Below, piece by piece: positions 1 through 9,028 of a stretch of 64,000 bases of DNA; within the stretch, counting starts at the first letter, position 1; each line of letters begins with the position of its first letter. The stretch is taken from the NCBI GenBank assembly GCA_017549805.1, contig JAFYNJ010000017.1, positions 62,001 through 126,000 on the forward strand. The letters run 5' to 3'. The translations under genes were made by a program, and so were the position numbers. The notes beneath the pieces were generated by a model, which ran no database searches, was not told the origin of the DNA, and saw only the letters and a list, made by a program, of their open reading frames with translations. The DNA comes from Bacteroidales bacterium. GTDB taxonomy: Bacteria > Bacteroidota > Bacteroidia > Bacteroidales > F082.

Positions 1-576
1 TTGTTCCAAGAGTTCGGTTTGTCGAACAGCATCGGCTTGAGTTCCTACCTAAGCAATAAGAATTCATTGGACGAAGTGATCCAACCTTCAGGAAAGATCG
101 ACAGCCTCGACATCATTACTTCAGGACCAATTCCGCCCAACCCAGCGGAACTCATTGCCTCCAAGCGTACTGATGAATTGTTCCAAGAAATCAGGGAAAG
201 ATACGACTACATCGTCATTGATACGCCTCCTTTGGGTCTTGTAACCGATGCATTCCTTTTGATGAAGCATTCCGATGCCAACATCTACATCGTTCGTCAA
301 GGCACCACCGACAAGAACATTTTCGAAAGCATCATCAAGGATATTGAGAGTCGCGGCTTGAAAGTAAACATCGTTGTCAACGGCATCCACCAAGAAGGCG
401 GGTACGGCTACGGCAAGTACAATTATGGATACGGATACGGGTACGGCTATGGATACGCTTACGGCTACGGTTATGGCCGACATGGAAGATACGGAGAGGA
501 GAACGAGGGCTATTACTCGGATGACGATAGCAGTAAGGGAAAGAAGAAAAAAAGAAGACACCATCATAGCAGCTGA
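1..576 (+). CDS. Tyrosine-protein kinase of the exopolysaccharide Wzc/BY-kinase family, C-terminal part
   Basis: Partial at the 5' end; the frame is open at base 1, so the first codon here is not the real start. The 191 residues are the end of a bacterial tyrosine kinase that regulates capsule or exopolysaccharide chain export at the inner membrane. Residues about 41-52 (SGPIPPNPAELI) and 68-77 (YDYIVIDTPP) match the region leading to the Walker B aspartate of BY-kinases. Residues about 133-162 form a glycine-tyrosine tail with many GY dipeptides, the usual site of autophosphorylation, followed by an acidic stretch and a basic KKKKRR end. The next gene, an UpxY-like antiterminator, starts 2 nt after the stop. 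The missing N-terminus should hold the Wzz chain-length domain and Walker A motif. Confidence 0.88.
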   Translation: MFQEFGLSNSIGLSSYLSNKNSLDEVIQPSGKIDSLDIITSGPIPPNPAELIASKRTDELFQEIRERYDYIVIDTPPLGLVTDAFLLMKHSDANIYIVRQGTTDKNIFESIIKDIESRGLKVNIVVNGIHQEGGYGYGKYNYGYGYGYGYGYAYGYGYGRHGRYGEENEGYYSDDDSSKGKKKKRRHHHSS

Positions 577-578
577 TT

Positions 579-1106
579 ATGGCGAATCCTGACAAATTGC
601 CATGGTATGCGCTGTATGTTCATTCAAGAGCCGAGAAAAAGGTATATGCGCGACTGAGCGACATGGGCATTGAAGCCTACCTCCCTCTCGTCACGAGAAT
701 GAAATACTGGAGTGATCGGATAAAAAAGGTGGAGGAACCATTGTTCAAATCCTACCTGTTTGTCCGGACCGACATGAAAAACTACTATGACATTGTGTCC
801 ATACCAGGAGCAACCAGGTTCGTGTGTTTCGAAAAAGAGGCAGTCGTCGTTCCAGAAAACCAAATCAATGCCATCAAAAAGTATTGTGAGGATTTTACCG
901 AAGACGATCAAACAATCGACAACACGGAGCTACACGAAGGGCAGTTGGTTAGGATCACACGAGGTGAGATGATGGGGCTTGTAGGGCGTTTGGTTTCATT
1001 CAGCAATAAAAAGCGCCTGATTGTGCATATCGAATCCGTGGGGCATTACTTGCCCATCAACATCGCCCGCACCAAGGTTGAACCGGTGTATGAAAAACAA
1101 TTATGA
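579..1106 (+). CDS. UpxY-family transcription antiterminator (NusG-like)
   Basis: 175 residues, the usual size of UpxY/RfaH-like proteins. Residues about 9-26 (WYALYVHSRAEKKVYARL) are the start of a NusG N-terminal domain that binds RNA polymerase; residues about 119-150 (EGQLVRITRGEMMGLVGRLV) are a KOW-type C-terminal domain. In Bacteroides such proteins prevent premature termination in the long capsule operon they belong to. The ATG lies 2 nt after the kinase stop, so the two are co-transcribed. UpxY genes are usually first in a capsule operon; here it follows the kinase near the 3' end, so it may act on a wider polysaccharide operon or belong to the non-capsular class. Confidence 0.85.
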   Translation: MANPDKLPWYALYVHSRAEKKVYARLSDMGIEAYLPLVTRMKYWSDRIKKVEEPLFKSYLFVRTDMKNYYDIVSIPGATRFVCFEKEAVVVPENQINAIKKYCEDFTEDDQTIDNTELHEGQLVRITRGEMMGLVGRLVSFSNKKRLIVHIESVGHYLPINIARTKVEPVYEKQL

Positions 1107-1142
1107 GAATGCAATTGTTAAACTAATAAGACTTCAAACAAA

Positions 1143-2057
1143 ATGAACACAGAAAGAGCTTCGTCAAAAAAGTCCAAAGGATGGATTTACGCCATCATAG
1201 GCGTCTTGGCACTCATCATCATCGGGCTGTCTTGCTGGCTGATTTCCCTCAAAGGCGATCTTAGCGTTCTGGAAAACGAGAAAGAGCAACAAAGGGCTGA
1301 TTTCCAAGCCGAGGTTGACAGTCTGCTTCGCGTTCACAATGAATTGAAAGAAAACTATGGTGAACTGAGCGTCCAACTGGCAGAGAAAGACAGTATCATT
1401 CAAGCCGATGCCATAGAAATCAAAAAACTGCTGGATTCACAGTGGGACTATAACAGAATCAAGAAGAAAGTGTCGGAGCTCCAGGCCATTTCACAAAACT
1501 ATGTCCACCAATTGGATTCACTGTATGTCGTAAACCAGGAACTGAAGGCTGAAAACGAACGGATCAGGGAAGAGGTTCAAGAGGAGCGCAAACAAAACAG
1601 GAATCTCCAGCGCCAAAAAGAAGAGCTGACCAACAAGGTAAACCTGGCAACCGTCTTGCGCATCTACAACCTTTCCGCCGACGCAGTGCGCTTCAAAGGT
1701 GGCAGCCATGAAACCGAGACCGACAAGGCTGGAAGAACAGAACGCATTCGCGTGACATTTACCGTCGGACAAAACGACTTGGTGCAAGCGGGTCCGAAAG
1801 ACTTCTACCTGCGCATCGCCGATCCTTCCAAAAACATCATCTGCAAAGGCACAGGCGATGAATACGCCTTCAAGTACAACGGTGAAATGCTCCAATATAC
1901 CGAGAAAGTCCATGTGAATTATGACAACAAGGAGAAAGAGGTTCGCGCCTATTACGTCAAGCCTTCAGACAGAGAAATGCTTCCCGGCTATTATTTTGTT
2001 GACGTCTATGACGACAACAACAACCTGGTCGGACAAACTTCCTTTAATTTGAAATAA
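1143..2057 (+). CDS. Membrane-anchored coiled-coil protein of unknown function
   Basis: 304 residues, not recognised as a named family. Residues about 14-36 form one hydrophobic segment (IYAIIGVLALIIIGLSCWLI) after a basic cytoplasmic tail, so it is probably a type II inner-membrane protein facing the periplasm. Residues about 37-168 are rich in E, K, Q, L and fit a long coiled coil. The last 130 residues look like a beta-sandwich ending GYYFVDVYDDNNNLVGQTSFNLK-like strands. It lies 36 nt after the antiterminator and may be the last gene of the polysaccharide operon. Its stop is directly followed by the stop of convergent recO. Confidence 0.7.
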   Translation: MNTERASSKKSKGWIYAIIGVLALIIIGLSCWLISLKGDLSVLENEKEQQRADFQAEVDSLLRVHNELKENYGELSVQLAEKDSIIQADAIEIKKLLDSQWDYNRIKKKVSELQAISQNYVHQLDSLYVVNQELKAENERIREEVQEERKQNRNLQRQKEELTNKVNLATVLRIYNLSADAVRFKGGSHETETDKAGRTERIRVTFTVGQNDLVQAGPKDFYLRIADPSKNIICKGTGDEYAFKYNGEMLQYTEKVHVNYDNKEKEVRAYYVKPSDREMLPGYYFVDVYDDNNNLVGQTSFNLK

Positions 2058-2783
2058 TTAACGAAGGACTTCCTTCAAGACCTCATGCGACTGCAACCCC
2101 TTGAGAACGGGTGCGTGCAGTCGCATGAATGTTATTATGCCGTCAAGAAGCGCGTTGCGCTGTAAACCAGTCATCGCCAACAACGCAAGGTCGTCGATAC
2201 CCCGGTTCAACAACTGGGACAGCATCCGGCTTTCACCCTGCTCAAAATAATAAGGATGTGGCGGAATGCTACTCACAAATTGGCCTTCCATCATGTCGAA
2301 ATACGCATGCTCATGATAGTTGGACTGCGGATAGAAACCTAAAAACCTGCTTAACTCCAGGGTAAAATACAACGGGAAATTGGCATACCCAGCTTCCACA
2401 AGATCAAGCCAAACCATCGACTGGTAAACGAATTGGTACAAACCGTCGTTTCTCTCCTGCTGCGTCAAGGTATGCGACAGCAACTCGGACAGGTACATGA
2501 GAATGGCGCTCTTGTTCATCACAAGAGGCACTGACTGATAGGCATAAAGCACCTCAGGATCCTTCAGATAGGCAAGTCCACTTTGGCTTGGCTTCCCGCT
2601 TTGTACAAAACGAAGGAATGTCATGGGTTGGAAAAAAGCAGCACGGTTTCGCGAAGCCTTGCCTCTCACACCCTTGACCATATAGGATTGAAGGCCGCCG
2701 TTTAAGGTGTACACCTTGACGACAAGACTGGTGTCACCATATCGAATGGATTGCAGGACAAAGCCTTGAATCTTGTCGTCCAT
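2058..2783 (-). CDS. recO: DNA repair protein RecO
   Basis: 241 residues, typical for RecO, which helps RecA displace SSB in RecF-pathway repair. The N-terminus (MDDKIQGFVLQSIRYGDTSL) is a RecO OB-fold start, followed by the VKVYTLNGGLQSYMVKGVRG strand region and an alpha-helical domain. No zinc-finger cysteine cluster is visible, which is common in Bacteroidetes RecO. The start ATG overlaps the stop of upstream porZ by one base (TGATG), so the two are translationally linked. Confidence 0.9.
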   Translation of the reverse strand: MDDKIQGFVLQSIRYGDTSLVVKVYTLNGGLQSYMVKGVRGKASRNRAAFFQPMTFLRFVQSGKPSQSGLAYLKDPEVLYAYQSVPLVMNKSAILMYLSELLSHTLTQQERNDGLYQFVYQSMVWLDLVEAGYANFPLYFTLELSRFLGFYPQSNYHEHAYFDMMEGQFVSSIPPHPYYFEQGESRMLSQLLNRGIDDLALLAMTGLQRNALLDGIITFMRLHAPVLKGLQSHEVLKEVLR

Positions 2784-5125
2784 CAGTTCATGATAAGGAT
2801 TTTGGTGGCAAAGCGTTCCTTACCCTCCAAAGTGCTTACAAACACCAGATAAATGCCTGGCTGGACTTTTCTTCCGTCCACTGTGGTGCAATCCCAAACG
2901 GCCTGACCGCCTTCCGCAACCAATTGCGTCACGAAAGCACCGTCAATTGTGGTAATATTGACCAAGGCGTCCTCAACCAAGCCCTTGATGCCCACATAAC
3001 CGCTGTAACCAGGCCGAACCGGATTGGGATAGGCCACCACTTCAGTATTGGTCGTCCCACCTGGGGTGGCTGAACCCCTATAGGAAATGACACCCAAATC
3101 TGTTCCGAAAAACACCTCGCCGTCATCATTGATCACCATGGTGTTCACCGAGTTATCCAACAATGGACTGTTGTCGGTATTGAAATGCAGCAACTCCGTC
3201 TTGCAATCGGGCGCCAGCTCATAAACCCCCGACTCAAGACCAAACCATTTGTTGTTGTTCCCGTCAATAGCAATGCTGAGCACTTTGATTTCATTGAAAA
3301 GCGGATCCGCATTGGTCGTGCCATCGTTACGCGGCACCAACACCACACTTGCGTCATACTGGTCCGAATTGAACAGCTTCCTCGAATCCGAGAAGTAGCA
3401 GGGACCGCTATCCGTACCAACCCAAACAGCACCGTTGCGGTCAACAGCAAGACAGTTCGCCGCTGAGCCGGAAATGCCTCCCTGACCGGTAACACAACGC
3501 AGTGCCTTCACTTGATCATCACCGATATTGTCCAATGTCCCATTGTCGTTAAATACAATGATCTTATCATCGCTGCCCGAACGGCGCAGGATCCACTTGT
3601 AGTCGTAACCGTCGATGATCATGTTGGCGATGTCGATACCGCTATTGGTGCCTCCGAAGTTATAGGAGTGCCACTGGCCGTTTCTATCCATGACCGAAAG
3701 CAGGTTGTTGGCACCCGAGTTGGCCACCCACAAGTTGCCGTGGCTGTCAAACGCCAACCCGCTAATGTTGACGTAACGCTGGTCCTGTGTCCAAGCTTCC
3801 AGTGAGCTGTTGGTATTATCGTAACGCGTGACATACTCATTGCTTTTGAACTTCAGCACACCATAGCCCCAGGTCCCGACATATGTGACCGTGGTGTCCA
3901 TGGGATCAGTTGCGCAACAAATGAAGTCGTTGATATTGTCTTCTTCAAGAACAGGAACCGTCTTCCTGTTCAGGTTGGTCCACCAATTGCCGTCGAAATG
4001 GCAAACGCCATCCTTGGAATAGAGCTTCGACCAATCAGGAGCATGACCTCCTGTGGCAATCCATACATGCTTTCCGAATGAGCTGAGTTCAAAAACGCCT
4101 TTGCTGTAGGGACCGTTGGGTTGGATTTCCTCATAGTTCCAACTATCCCTCGCACGAATCATTCCACGAAGCTTATCTCCAATCCAATAAACTCCTTCCG
4201 AATCCATCGCGACGGCATTGGGATACAAAGTTCCGCCACAGCCAAAGATACGGTCGATCTGTTGAAGTGACTGGTCATAGATAAAAACATTGTAGTATCC
4301 AGAGATCAATAGCTTGTTGCCGCAAGCCCTTATCTCTTGCCGATTGGTCACAAACGATTTGTCAAAATAGCTCCATCGGACACCATCATAAACAAACAAA
4401 GTATCCGCATCAAAGGTCCCGTCGGAATAGTTGAGAAGCAGCTTCTCGCCAAAGACCTCCATCTCATTATAGTTGAGACGAGGGTGTATCAATGAATAAT
4501 CGAACGACCAGGACGAGAAATCGGCCAGATTGTTGCTATTCTCATCAGCGTAGTACAGACCGCTGGTGGTGGAGGCATAGATGCGATTCTTATAAAAGGC
4601 AATGTCGGTGACATTCACAGCATCCCCGTTTGGACCAATGTAATAGGTATCCTTAACCTCCTGCTTGCTCAAATCAAAGACAACGATTCCGAATCCACAG
4701 GCAACGTATGCGAACTTTCCCTTGAACACAATGCTATTGATGGTCTTGTTTCCAAGAATGTTCTTGTCTTTGATATCGCTCATGTTAAAGACATTCCCTT
4801 GCTTGTCAATGAGGTCAATATTGGCATCGGTGTAGGCGACCATCAGGAGATCGAGCGTTTCGTTGCGGCGGATAGTCGAAATCCCGATGTCCGACAAGCC
4901 GTTGATCTTGTTCAAGATTTGGATGGAATTGTCTTCCCTATCGTATGTAAACAATTCGTAATTGGTGGCCGCATAAACCTTCGAGCCGAGCAACTCCACA
5001 TCAATGACATTCCGATAGGGCATGTGCGTGCGCCAGTTGCCGATGCCGACTCCTTCCTGGGCGGAGACGCCAAGACCCATCGCCAAGATTGTGATTATGA
5101 AGAAAAACGATTTCAATCGATTCAT
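2783..5125 (-). CDS. porZ: PorZ-like two-propeller protein with type IX sorting domain
   Basis: About 780 residues from the ATG at 5125, close to the length of Porphyromonas PorZ. A longer reading to 5224 would run into the tRNA, and only the 5125 start gives a clean signal peptide (MNRLKSFFFIITILAMGLGV, cleavage near VSAQE). The body contains many beta-propeller blades of the two-component-regulator type (repeats like DSEGVYWIGDKLRGM, DSHGNLWVANSGANN, DRNGAVWVGTDSGP). The last 80 residues (VVAYPNPVRPGYSGYVGI onward) are a type IX secretion C-terminal domain. PorZ belongs to the surface attachment complex that hands A-LPS to the sortase PorU. The family is assigned by architecture and size; another T9SS propeller protein is possible. 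Confidence 0.72.
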   Translation of the reverse strand: MNRLKSFFFIITILAMGLGVSAQEGVGIGNWRTHMPYRNVIDVELLGSKVYAATNYELFTYDREDNSIQILNKINGLSDIGISTIRRNETLDLLMVAYTDANIDLIDKQGNVFNMSDIKDKNILGNKTINSIVFKGKFAYVACGFGIVVFDLSKQEVKDTYYIGPNGDAVNVTDIAFYKNRIYASTTSGLYYADENSNNLADFSSWSFDYSLIHPRLNYNEMEVFGEKLLLNYSDGTFDADTLFVYDGVRWSYFDKSFVTNRQEIRACGNKLLISGYYNVFIYDQSLQQIDRIFGCGGTLYPNAVAMDSEGVYWIGDKLRGMIRARDSWNYEEIQPNGPYSKGVFELSSFGKHVWIATGGHAPDWSKLYSKDGVCHFDGNWWTNLNRKTVPVLEEDNINDFICCATDPMDTTVTYVGTWGYGVLKFKSNEYVTRYDNTNSSLEAWTQDQRYVNISGLAFDSHGNLWVANSGANNLLSVMDRNGQWHSYNFGGTNSGIDIANMIIDGYDYKWILRRSGSDDKIIVFNDNGTLDNIGDDQVKALRCVTGQGGISGSAANCLAVDRNGAVWVGTDSGPCYFSDSRKLFNSDQYDASVVLVPRNDGTTNADPLFNEIKVLSIAIDGNNNKWFGLESGVYELAPDCKTELLHFNTDNSPLLDNSVNTMVINDDGEVFFGTDLGVISYRGSATPGGTTNTEVVAYPNPVRPGYSGYVGIKGLVEDALVNITTIDGAFVTQLVAEGGQAVWDCTTVDGRKVQPGIYLVFVSTLEGKERFATKILIMN

Positions 5126-5187
5126 AGCATTCAGATTTAAGAGTGTAAAAATACTACTAATTTTTGAAACAGCTGCAGGAAAAAGTG

Positions 5188-5195
5188 TATTTTTG
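5188..5195 (+). promoter_or_regulatory. -7 promoter element of tRNA-Arg
   Basis: Reads TATTTTTG, matching the Bacteroidetes -7 consensus TAnnTTTG, 14 nt before the first base of the tRNA. Confidence 0.7.
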
Positions 5196-5209
5196 CAGCT
5201 TGAACGCCT

Positions 5210-5281
5210 GGCCCTATAGTTCAAGGGATAGAACGGAAGTTTCCTAAACTTTAAATCTAGGTTCGAGTCCTAGTGGGGCTA
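5210..5281 (+). tRNA. tRNA-Arg (anticodon CCT)
   Basis: A 72-nt cloverleaf folds by hand. The acceptor is GGCCCTA with TGGGGCT (a G-T and a T-G wobble); the D stem is GTTC/GAAC; the anticodon stem is GAAGT/ACTTT with loop TTCCTAA, anticodon CCT at 5243-5245; the T arm is CTAGG-TTCGAGT-CCTAG; the discriminator base is A. CCA is not encoded. It decodes AGG. The last 3 nt overlap the stop codon of the convergent exonuclease gene. Confidence 0.95.
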
Positions 5282-6040
5282 CTTCAAGTCAAGCACGACC
5301 GGGCAATGGTCCGAGTGCATTACCTCAGGGAGAATGTCAACGCCGTTGATGTTCTCCTTTAAGTTTTCAGTAACGATATGATAATCGATGCGCCAGCCAA
5401 GGTTCTTGGCACGGGCGTTGGCGCGGAAGCTCCACCAGCTGTAGCGTTTGGGTTCCTTCACCAAATGGCGGAAGCTGTCGATGTAGCCGTCGCTGAGGAA
5501 ATCGGTCATCCACTGCCGTTCCTCGGGCAAGAAGCCTGATGATGTGTCATGTTTCCTTGGATTGTTGATGTCGATGTCCTCGTGGCAGATGTTATAATCA
5601 CCAGAAAGCACCAATTGCGAACGTTCCTTTCGAAGTTGGTTCACATACTGGCGGAAGAAGTCGAGCCACACCATCTTGAAAGCTTGACGCTCATCGCCCG
5701 TAGTACCAGAGGGGTGATAGACGCTGACCACCGAGAGATCGCCAAAGTCGGCGCGCAAGAAACGGCCTTCGTTGTCGTAGAGCGGATTGTCCATGCCATA
5801 GACCACCCTATCTGGCTTGACCTTGGTAATCATTCCAACGCCACTATAGCCCTTTTTCTGTGCAGGAAACCAATAGTGATGATAACCCATCATTTCGAAA
5901 TCCATCAAAGGTATCTGGTCGGGTGTGGCCTTCAATTCCTGAAAGCAAAGCACATCGGGTTGATAGTCATTGATCCATTGCAGCAATCCCTTGCCGATGG
6001 CGGCGCGGATGCCGTTGACGTTGTAGCTTACAATTTTCAT
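5279..6040 (-). CDS. xth: Exodeoxyribonuclease III / AP endonuclease
   Basis: 253 residues from the ATG at 6040 (MKIVSYNVNGIRAAI), the canonical N-terminus of Xth/ExoA; a TTG four codons upstream is less likely. The motifs of the endonuclease/exonuclease/phosphatase family are present: LCFQELK with the metal-binding glutamate, SGDYNICHEDIDINNP with the catalytic aspartate and asparagine, and a C-terminal HSDHCPV with the catalytic histidine. It cuts DNA 5' to abasic sites in base excision repair. Its stop codon TAG lies inside the last three bases of tRNA-Arg on the other strand. Confidence 0.95.
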   Translation of the reverse strand: MKIVSYNVNGIRAAIGKGLLQWINDYQPDVLCFQELKATPDQIPLMDFEMMGYHHYWFPAQKKGYSGVGMITKVKPDRVVYGMDNPLYDNEGRFLRADFGDLSVVSVYHPSGTTGDERQAFKMVWLDFFRQYVNQLRKERSQLVLSGDYNICHEDIDINNPRKHDTSSGFLPEERQWMTDFLSDGYIDSFRHLVKEPKRYSWWSFRANARAKNLGWRIDYHIVTENLKENINGVDILPEVMHSDHCPVVLDLK

Positions 6041-6111
6041 GGTATAAAACAATAATGGTGCGAAGATAAGAAAAGTTTTTCTATTTTAGCGGTCGGAAAA
6101 AAACGAGCAAT

Positions 6112-7890
6112 GTGACGAAGCAGCGCTTCAGCAACTGGATCGACCGTTTCAACACCTGGCGTCAATCGCATCTGACGAACCAGCAGTTCATGCTGTTGTT
6201 GAGCATCCCGACGGGTTTCTTGGCGGGACTGGCCGCTATTGTCATCAAGAAGTCGGCCCACGGCATCCGCGACCTGGTGTTGGGCATCCATTTCCAGTAT
6301 TCCGACCTGCTGTATTTTGTGTTTCCTGCCATCGGCATCCTGCTTACCATCTGCTTTTGCAAGTTTATTCTGAGAAAGGAGATCGGCCATGGCATCCCAG
6401 GCATCCTGTATGCCATTCGTAAGAAGAAAGGTGAGGTAAGCAAGCACAGCATGTGGTCCACCATCATCGCCAGTGCCTTGACGGTAGGCTTTGGTGGTTC
6501 CGTCGGTTTGGAAGGTCCATCAGTATCGACGGGAGCCTCCATCGGCTCCAATCTCGGACGATGGCTGAAACTGGAATACAAGCAGGTGGTCATGCTCATC
6601 GGCATGGGCGGTGCAGCCGCTTTGGCCGCTATCTTCCAAGCCCCCATGACAGGCATTTTCTTCGCGCTGGAGGTCTTGGTGATCGACCTTTCCTTAGGCG
6701 CATTGATCCCCATCATCTGCTCCTCCTTCACGGCCATTCTGACTTCTTACCTTTTCTTAGGGCAAGCCGTTGAATACCATGCACTCATCTCCGAAGGATT
6801 CATCCCGGGCAATGCCTTGTACTACATCGTTCTTGGCATCTTCGTTGGTCTCATTTCGGCCTATTTCCTGAAGGTAACTTTCGGCATGGAGAAACGATTC
6901 AAGAGGATCGCCTCGCCTTGGAAGCGTTTCCTGATTGGTGCTATCCTGTTGGGTTTGCTGATTTACTTTTTTCCAGCGTTATACGGCGAAGGCTACGATG
7001 CCATCAACGCGGCCCTTCGCGGCGACTACAGCCCCATTTATGAGAATCCCATCTTCTCCGGTTGGGAGCAACACGGATGGAGCATTTTGGTACTGCTTGC
7101 CGGGCTCATCCTATTAAAGGCCCTTGCCACTGCCTTGACATTCGGCGCGGGAGGCGTGGGAGGCACCTTTGCTCCCGCCCTGTTTATCGGCGCTTTTACC
7201 GGCCTATTCTTCGCCTTGACGGTAAACTATATCGGTATCGGCGAGTTGGATCCCGCCAAGTTCGCCTTGGTCGGCATGAGCGGTCTCATTGCGGGCATGT
7301 TGCATGCTCCTTTGACGGGCATCTTCCTCATCGCGGAAATAACCAATGGTTACGCCCTTATCGTACCCCTTATGATCGTTTCGGCCCTCTCCTATTTCGT
7401 CAACAGGATCTTCTTCAAACACTCTGTTTACACCAATTCCGTTGCCGAACAGGGTGTGGAAGTGACCCATAACAAGGATGTCAGCGTGCTCAGCATGATG
7501 ACCATCAACAACCTGATAGAGACCAACTTCAGCAAGATCAAGCGAGGTTCCACTCTGGGCGACCTGATTCCCGTCATCGCCACCTCAAGGAGAAACATCT
7601 TCCCCGTAGTAGACAAGGACGGCACCTTCTGTGGGCATGTGCTTTTTGATGATATCCGCAGCGTGATGTTCGACCAAACCCTTTATCCTCAGCCTATCGA
7701 GGAGTTCACTGTCATCCCAGAATACCTCATCCATCCCGAAGACTCCATGGAGGCGGTGGTCAAAAAATTCCAAGTCTCCGGAAAATACAACATCCCTGTG
7801 ATTGAAAACGGGAAATACTTAGGCTATATCTCACGAGCCAATGTTTTTTCGACTTACAGGAAGACTTTAAGTGAAATTTCCGAGGACTGA
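6112..7890 (+). CDS. ClC-family chloride channel/antiporter with C-terminal CBS pair
   Basis: 592 residues starting at GTG 6112. The membrane part (about 25-440) holds the selectivity-filter motifs GGSVGLEGPSVSTGA, with the gating glutamate in GLEGP, and GAGGVGGTFAPALFIGA. The last 150 residues have two CBS-like segments (VIATSRRNIFPVVDKDG and VSGKYNIPVIENGKYLGYIS), a nucleotide-sensing pair found in many bacterial ClC proteins. Probably exchanges chloride for protons or passes chloride at the inner membrane. The start has no ATG alternative near it, so the exact N-terminus is uncertain by a few residues. Confidence 0.9.
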   Translation: MTKQRFSNWIDRFNTWRQSHLTNQQFMLLLSIPTGFLAGLAAIVIKKSAHGIRDLVLGIHFQYSDLLYFVFPAIGILLTICFCKFILRKEIGHGIPGILYAIRKKKGEVSKHSMWSTIIASALTVGFGGSVGLEGPSVSTGASIGSNLGRWLKLEYKQVVMLIGMGGAAALAAIFQAPMTGIFFALEVLVIDLSLGALIPIICSSFTAILTSYLFLGQAVEYHALISEGFIPGNALYYIVLGIFVGLISAYFLKVTFGMEKRFKRIASPWKRFLIGAILLGLLIYFFPALYGEGYDAINAALRGDYSPIYENPIFSGWEQHGWSILVLLAGLILLKALATALTFGAGGVGGTFAPALFIGAFTGLFFALTVNYIGIGELDPAKFALVGMSGLIAGMLHAPLTGIFLIAEITNGYALIVPLMIVSALSYFVNRIFFKHSVYTNSVAEQGVEVTHNKDVSVLSMMTINNLIETNFSKIKRGSTLGDLIPVIATSRRNIFPVVDKDGTFCGHVLFDDIRSVMFDQTLYPQPIEEFTVIPEYLIHPEDSMEAVVKKFQVSGKYNIPVIENGKYLGYISRANVFSTYRKTLSEISED

Positions 7891-7906
7891 TTTCGAATTT
7901 TTTGTA

Positions 7907-7914
7907 TATCTTTG
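7907..7914 (+). promoter_or_regulatory. -7 promoter element of the M23 peptidase gene
   Basis: TATCTTTG, exact TAnnTTTG match, 20 nt before the ATG at 7935. It lies after the ClC stop, so the downstream genes have their own promoter. Confidence 0.7.
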
Positions 7915-7934
7915 CTTTTTCAATTCGATCCTTC

Positions 7935-9014
7935 ATGAAAAAGCTATTCATATTGTTGATTTCCGTCCTCTTTGCCATTCCACTTTTCGCCCAGGAGCAT
8001 GAGCAGGACACCATTGCCAAGGAGCCTTGGTTCAAGCGCATATTCAGCAAAAAAACCGTTATCGTTCACGATACTGTCTATATTTTTGAAAGCGAATGCC
8101 AAGACGAGGATGATCTTGACGAAGATGAAAACGAGGATGGGATTCATCCCCGCGGCGGCATTCCCGTGCCTTTTGACACCTTAAGCACTGCCAACAAATA
8201 CCAAAAAGTGATTTTGTTCGACAACGGATCGTGGCTCTATCTCGACATTCCCAAGCCCGATCTGCCCGACTTCATCGTCAACGACCATTGGATGACCGAC
8301 CATGTTCATGCTTATTACGATGTCAACGTCAAGGAATTGCCTGAAGAGGTGGATTTGGTTCTCTGCGACTCAGTACACGGATGGCATATTCCAGGTTATG
8401 GCCGCACCACTTCAACCTACAAGATGAGATGGGGCCGTCAACACCAAGGCATTGATATAGGCATCCCTATTGGCGAGCCCATCTATGCCGCCTTCGACGG
8501 CATCGTACGCGTCGCCCTTCCCACCAAGTTCACGGGTGGTTACGGCAATGTGGTGGTGTTGAGACACGCCAATGGTCTGGAGACTTATTACGCCCATTTG
8601 AACCAATATCTCGTCGAGACCGACGATGTCGTAAAGGCAGGTGAGGTCATCGGCTATTGCGGCACCACGGGACATTCCAGCGGACCTCATCTCCACTTCG
8701 AAACCCGTTACATGGGACAGTCATTCGATCCCGAGCGCATCTTTGACTTCCAAAACAACACCTTGCGCGACACTGTTTTCACCTTAAAAAAGCACTATTT
8801 CAGCATCTATTCTCACGAAGGGCAAAGCGATAATGAGTCAAAGGTCGCCTCGACACAAGTTGCGCCAAAGCATGTTTACTATAAAGTCAAAAAAGGCGAC
8901 ACCTTGAGCAAAATCGCCAAGAAACACGGCACCACCGTGTCTAAGATCTGCAAGTTGAATGGCATCAGTGCGAAAAAAGCGTTGAAAATCGGGCAAAAAC
9001 TCATCGTCAAATAA
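7935..9014 (+). CDS. Secreted M23 metallopeptidase with LysM domain
   Basis: 359 residues from the ATG at 7935, chosen because it starts a signal peptide (MKKLFILLISVLFAIPLFAQ) and lies after the -7 element. An acidic spacer follows the signal. The M23 (LytM) endopeptidase region has HQGIDIGIPIGEPIYA, with the first zinc ligands, and SSGPHLHFE, with the HxH pair, all intact. The C-terminus is a LysM peptidoglycan-binding domain (YYKVKKGDTLSKIAKKHG). It likely cuts peptidoglycan cross-links in the periplasm during growth or division. gmk follows 14 nt downstream. Confidence 0.9.
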   Translation: MKKLFILLISVLFAIPLFAQEHEQDTIAKEPWFKRIFSKKTVIVHDTVYIFESECQDEDDLDEDENEDGIHPRGGIPVPFDTLSTANKYQKVILFDNGSWLYLDIPKPDLPDFIVNDHWMTDHVHAYYDVNVKELPEEVDLVLCDSVHGWHIPGYGRTTSTYKMRWGRQHQGIDIGIPIGEPIYAAFDGIVRVALPTKFTGGYGNVVVLRHANGLETYYAHLNQYLVETDDVVKAGEVIGYCGTTGHSSGPHLHFETRYMGQSFDPERIFDFQNNTLRDTVFTLKKHYFSIYSHEGQSDNESKVASTQVAPKHVYYKVKKGDTLSKIAKKHGTTVSKICKLNGISAKKALKIGQKLIVK

Positions 9015-9028
9015 CATTATTCCACATC

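Noticed and set aside
5126..5224. 33-codon N-terminal extension of the PorZ-like protein
   Set aside because: It would overlap the tRNA and bury the signal peptide.
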